The notes beneath the pieces are model-generated. The model was not told where the DNA came from. It made no database searches and saw only the letters and a program-made list of their open reading frames with translations. A program made the position numbers and the translations under genes. From an uncultured bacterium (lineage in GTDB: Bacteria; Cyanobacteriota; Vampirovibrionia; Gastranaerophilales; Gastranaerophilaceae), in contig CASEVT010000047.1 in the NCBI GenBank assembly GCA_949291445.1, forward strand, positions 1 through 37,093: a stretch of 37,093 nucleotides of DNA, given 5' to 3'. Positions 34,177-37,093 of this stretch are shown here, one piece after another; the stretch's first letter is position 1, and every line of letters begins with the position of its first letter.

Positions 34177-35181
34177 TTACAATGTTCGTATTTCATCTAT
34201 AATTTCAATAATTTCATCAGTTAGATCGTTTTTGCCTGAAATATTATTTGACACAGCCTTAGCAAAATCTGCTTTTTGAAAATCACCCAGATTGTTAACT
34301 CTAAAATAATCGCTTAAAACCCTTGTCATTGGTTGCTCACTCTTAAAATCACTTACGCAGCACTGAATAATATTTTTATACGTGTTGTTGATAGTCCGTT
34401 TTACCAAAAAGAGAGAAAAAAGGTCCTCAAACTCACCGTGATGAATCAAATGTAGTTTATCAATCTTTCTAATCATGCCGGATATAATTCGTGAAGTCTC
34501 AACTGCATCAAGATCAAGCAATATAAAAATCGGAAGCTTCAATTCATTTTTCAGCTCGCAATAAAGCTTAGCGACCTGATTTTTACCGCCGGCACCAATC
34601 AGATGGATACCACAAGCGTTGAAATCGACACCATAATGCGCGGCAAAACACGGTAACAATATTTCTTCGGTAATCCCCTCACACAGAACAACTTTTTCTA
34701 CCGGAAATTTTAATCCCAAATTTTTTCTTAAAGTAATTTTATCAAGCTTGAAATTTTTAAGGCAAATTAAACGTCGCAAGTTGAGCGGTAGGGACTGTTC
34801 AGTCTGGATTAAATTAAGAACTCCGTCATAATTCAACTTGTTATCAATAAGCAGCTTCAATTCATCAGACAAATTATAAGAAGCAAATTCCTCCTCTTTA
34901 AGCACCTCATTAACAAAAAAAGACTCCGGCTCAGAACCTGTATAGTTTTTAACAGAGCCGTTCCATACTGTCTCAATCAAGCATTTGTAAATATCCGTAT
35001 CAAGACTAAGAAGCTGCTGCTTGCTAAGCCTTGGCAAAACAAGATATTTTGATAAAATATCATTAAACACACGATAATACTTAAATTCGGGATACTTAAA
35101 CCGCGTAAGACGATCCAGACCAAGCACCAAATCAGCAGGTGATACAGGCTTAAATTTTATATCTTTCAAACTTTTTCTCAA
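34177..35181 (-). CDS. Stand-alone OLD-like TOPRIM protein
   Basis: 334 residues. Residues about 160-260 show a TOPRIM domain of the OLD/RecF-associated type: VVLCEGITEEILLP (E168, E172, E173), HLIGAGGKNQV, and IFILLDLDAVE with the D-x-D pair D223/D225. These residues bind metal ions in OLD-family nucleases. Unlike OLD proteins (about 500-700 residues), no N-terminal ABC ATPase is present: no Walker A or signature motif was seen in residues 1-155, which are instead helical and unrecognised. The C-terminal about 75 residues are also unassigned. A metal-dependent nuclease acting alone, or with an unlinked partner, is plausible. It starts 94 nt from the divergent peptidase gene. Confidence 0.72.
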   Translation of the reverse strand: MRKSLKDIKFKPVSPADLVLGLDRLTRFKYPEFKYYRVFNDILSKYLVLPRLSKQQLLSLDTDIYKCLIETVWNGSVKNYTGSEPESFFVNEVLKEEEFASYNLSDELKLLIDNKLNYDGVLNLIQTEQSLPLNLRRLICLKNFKLDKITLRKNLGLKFPVEKVVLCEGITEEILLPCFAAHYGVDFNACGIHLIGAGGKNQVAKLYCELKNELKLPIFILLDLDAVETSRIISGMIRKIDKLHLIHHGEFEDLFSLFLVKRTINNTYKNIIQCCVSDFKSEQPMTRVLSDYFRVNNLGDFQKADFAKAVSNNISGKNDLTDEIIEIIDEIRTL

Positions 35182-35275
35182 CTTATAATCCTAGCTTAAC
35201 AATACTTATAAATATATATTAAAAAAAGCAATTTTTAAAATTTTTAGTTTTTATAAAGATACAGGTGGGAAAATT

Positions 35276-36679
35276 GTGCTAAGTATTTCAAGAATTAACA
35301 ATATTAATATAAACCAATCAAACAGGCTGCAAACAGTTACTAATGTAGTGCAGCCGACCGGCACATCTGCACTCAACAGCCATCTTGAAACCCAAACGGA
35401 ATACAAACCCCAATTCAATCCCTCCTTTGGACTGTCAAAAGTCAGAACAACGTTAACTACAAAAGAAGAGAAGGAAAAATATAACACAATACTCACCATG
35501 CTCGATAAGAAGAGTAAAAAAGAGATTAATGAGCTTCTAAAAACAGGAAAGCTGCTCAATTCCAACTCTAACGACAATTCAACCGTTCTGGATAACCTGT
35601 TTAAAATAGCCACAACAAAACGTGTTGAAGGTTTGCAGAGTGAAAAAATATTAAAGGAAGTAATAGAAAAAATACATAGCCCATATACGATTACCCAAAA
35701 ATTCGGAGATATTCCCGATAAAGTCGCCGATGAAATTGTAGGAAAAGAGAATCTTCTCTCAGTTAATAAAATTTCAAAAAGCGATCTAAACGTTCATTCC
35801 AGCACCTGCCCTGCAGCAAGTATAGAATTTAATCTTGCACACAAAATGCCTGCAGAGTTTGCCAGAATAGCAGAAGGACTGACGTCTGAGAGCATCAGTG
35901 TGATAAAAAATCTTAAACTGAGTAACCTTTCACAAAATACTATGGACGTGTTGTGGCTGCTCAATGAATTTAAAATCCCGCATAAATTAAATAATTGGGA
36001 CGATCTCACCGTGCTTTTAAAACCGGATAGAAACGCAATAATAAGAGCACGAGTTCAAAATACATATTTTGACAAGGGAGAACGCTCCGCACTTGATGTA
36101 CTAATGCAATCGACATTTATGAACATCGGCGCACAAAACACCTATAATACATTGACAGACAAGCGAATACCCAAATATAACGATGATGATGGCGGATTAA
36201 CTGATATAGAGAAGAACTTTGCTGAAGAGATTGCGACCGGCAAAGGAAGGGTCTGCGTCACTTATCAAAAAATTGAATACACCGACGATTCACTGAATCA
36301 GAGCGGAAAACTCGTAGGCTATGAGTGCAAACCCGAAGAAACACTCCAACATATAGAAGAAACATTGAAGGGCGGAGACAATGTCATAATTGGTTATATC
36401 TATACCGATGATCAAAATAATGTCGTCGGCGGGCACGAAATTACAATCACCGGAATCGAAAAAGATAAAAGCGGCAATAAATACTTCATTTGCAACGATA
36501 CGGACGACGGAATAGACGCACCTATCAAATATAGCGTCAATGAATTTTTGCCCAAAATCCACCATGCCGGCATCCCCATCGATGTTCTTGATGGAAAAGT
36601 TGAATTTGTAGAGGGATGGAGAGAACTTATGCAATATTATAAGGAATCAAAAACTAACCAGTATTATAAAACTGCATGA
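35276..36679 (+). CDS. Candidate papain-fold (C39-like) cysteine peptidase
   Basis: 467 residues starting at GTG 35276, with GGTGGGA 5 nt upstream. The N-terminal 55 residues are Asn/Gln/Thr-rich (RINNININQSNRLQ) and end in PQFNPSFG; no signal peptide. A helical region follows (about 60-135). A probable papain-like triad: C178 at a helix start (VHSSTCPAASIEFNLA), H387 in VVGGHEITITGI, and N407/D408 in KYFICNDTDDG, with the strand layout expected of C39-like enzymes. The sequence is otherwise unfamiliar. Substrate and location are unknown; the lack of a signal peptide but presence of a disordered leader could suit a secreted effector. Confidence 0.6.
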   Translation: MLSISRINNININQSNRLQTVTNVVQPTGTSALNSHLETQTEYKPQFNPSFGLSKVRTTLTTKEEKEKYNTILTMLDKKSKKEINELLKTGKLLNSNSNDNSTVLDNLFKIATTKRVEGLQSEKILKEVIEKIHSPYTITQKFGDIPDKVADEIVGKENLLSVNKISKSDLNVHSSTCPAASIEFNLAHKMPAEFARIAEGLTSESISVIKNLKLSNLSQNTMDVLWLLNEFKIPHKLNNWDDLTVLLKPDRNAIIRARVQNTYFDKGERSALDVLMQSTFMNIGAQNTYNTLTDKRIPKYNDDDGGLTDIEKNFAEEIATGKGRVCVTYQKIEYTDDSLNQSGKLVGYECKPEETLQHIEETLKGGDNVIIGYIYTDDQNNVVGGHEITITGIEKDKSGNKYFICNDTDDGIDAPIKYSVNEFLPKIHHAGIPIDVLDGKVEFVEGWRELMQYYKESKTNQYYKTA

Positions 36680-36706
36680 AGTAATGTACATTTTTAATCT
36701 TTTTTG

Positions 36707-36735
36707 TATAATATAATTTGTGAGTCCCAACTCAC
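36707..36735 (+). promoter_or_regulatory. Ferredoxin promoter -10 and 5' hairpin
   Basis: A perfect TATAAT (36707-36712) predicts a start at about 36719. The mRNA would begin with the hairpin GTGAGT-CCCA-ACTCAC (36720-36735), a likely 5' stabiliser, 30 nt before the ferredoxin start. The -35 is not clear. Confidence 0.55.
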
Positions 36736-36765
36736 ATTAAATGATTATGATAAAAGGAGAAAGAA

Positions 36766-36945
36766 ATGAAAGTAAAAATTGAAGAAGGCTGCATTGCTTG
36801 CGGTGCTTGCGAATCGGTTTGTGAAGCTGTATTTTCAATAGAAGACGTTGCAGTTGTTAACCAAGCAGCTGTTGCTGATAATGAAGATTGCGTTAAGGAA
36901 GCTGCTGAATCTTGTCCTGTTGGCGTAATCAAAGTTGAAGAATAA
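36766..36945 (+). CDS. Monocluster [4Fe-4S] ferredoxin
   Basis: 59-residue protein. GCIACGACESVC provides C9, C12, C15 and C19, and SCPVGVIKVEE provides C50. By analogy with Thermotoga and Desulfovibrio single-cluster ferredoxins, C9, C12, C15 and C50 bind one [4Fe-4S] cluster, while C19 and C42 could form a disulfide. AAAGGAG precedes the ATG. Very acidic, low-potential electron carrier in the cytosol. Codon choice (GCT, GTT, GAA) suggests high expression. Own promoter and terminator. Confidence 0.93.
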   Translation: MKVKIEEGCIACGACESVCEAVFSIEDVAVVNQAAVADNEDCVKEAAESCPVGVIKVEE

Positions 36946-36962
36946 TTTTTGATTATTAGAAC

Positions 36963-36997
36963 AAAAGCTGTCCTTAAAAACAGGGACAGCTTTTTGT
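36963..36997 (+). terminator. Terminator after the ferredoxin gene
   Basis: GCTGTCC (36967-36973) pairs with GGACAGC (36984-36990) over a 10-nt loop, followed by five T, 18 nt after the ferredoxin stop. Confidence 0.9.
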
Positions 36998-37012
36998 TAT
37001 CGTATAAGTGTG

Positions 37013-37093
37013 ATGAAAAATATAGATATAATCGTTGAAAAATTAAAAAAAGCAAATTTAGCACAGTCTGACTTTGTAAAATTAATGGAAACA
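37013..37093 (+). CDS. 5' end of an unidentified gene, cut by window edge
   Basis: 27 codons open to the window end, starting MKNIDIIVEKLKKANLAQSD. No ribosome site is visible; a TATAAG (37003-37008) sits 4 nt before the ATG, which could mean a leaderless start, but the -35 is unclear. Too short to assign. Confidence 0.45.
   Translation, partial: MKNIDIIVEKLKKANLAQSDFVKLMET

Noticed and set aside
34177-35181. Complete phage-defence system (for example Gabija) at the TOPRIM gene.
   Set aside because: No UvrD-like helicase, no ATPase half and no other defence gene next to it; neighbours are a GGDEF gene and a peptidase candidate.

Overview
The window is one AT-rich, gene-dense bacterial chromosome segment with a mostly housekeeping gene content. 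No rRNA, tRNA, insertion sequence, prophage or CRISPR array was seen. The best lineage clue is the response regulator at 1335-2084. Its receiver is close to cyanobacterial RpaB/Ycf27 (for example the stretch ADDEASIRRILETRLGMIGY), yet no photosynthesis gene is present. Low G+C, the anaerobe-style PerR-rubredoxin-rubrerythrin operon and several lineage-restricted proteins also fit. Together these suggest a non-photosynthetic relative of cyanobacteria (Melainabacteria/Vampirovibrionia, perhaps Gastranaerophilales). This placement is inference.

Layout. 1-1316: rplK (cut by the window edge) and rplA, with a structured RNA between them, closed by a terminator, so rplJ-rplL do not follow. 1335-5836: rpaB-like regulator (-), thrS (+) and an Orn/Lys/Arg-decarboxylase-type PLP enzyme (-). 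5948-10846: tight operon of ligA, a two-helix membrane protein, a secreted SIMPL protein and a hisC fused to a HAD domain. 11098-12683: leuD-leuB without leuC. 12782-14487: small winged-helix protein, then lgt and a TPR lipoprotein on the other strand. 14627-17203: operon of a stand-alone ClpX-type zinc finger, a helical-repeat protein, ruvX and a DUF1292 protein. 17454-19332: DUF374 acyltransferase, then the perR-rubredoxin-rubrerythrin operon with a Fur/PerR-type box on its promoter. 19415-19585: probable small RNA gene. 19583-24616: lineage-specific membrane protein, rplI, a U32-family protein and a small membrane protein. 24657-26785: rimP-nusA and a small coiled-coil protein. 26994-29244: GAF-GGDEF-HD-GYP protein and a small partner. 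29228-34127: nucleotidyltransferase, a tandem pair of exported paralogous coiled-coil proteins, a penicillin-recognising serine hydrolase and a second GGDEF protein. 34177-36679: an OLD-like TOPRIM protein without its ATPase, and a candidate papain-fold cysteine peptidase. 36766-37093: a monocluster ferredoxin and the start of an unidentified gene.

Themes. (1) Several proteins keep a recognisable fold but have lost diagnostic residues: the HAD half of HisC, the HD-GYP domain, one GGDEF motif with its receiver, and the omega loop of the serine hydrolase. (2) Several genes (U32, rimP, possibly the last gene) have a -10 box so close to the ATG that leaderless mRNAs are likely. (3) The least explained loci are the exported paralog pair at 30079-31811, the cysteine-peptidase candidate at 35276-36679, the isolated TOPRIM protein at 34177-35181, the zinc finger/helical-repeat pair at 14627-16516, and two promoter-plus-terminator units at 17292-17388 and 19415-19585. 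All functional statements come from reading motifs; no database search was possible.
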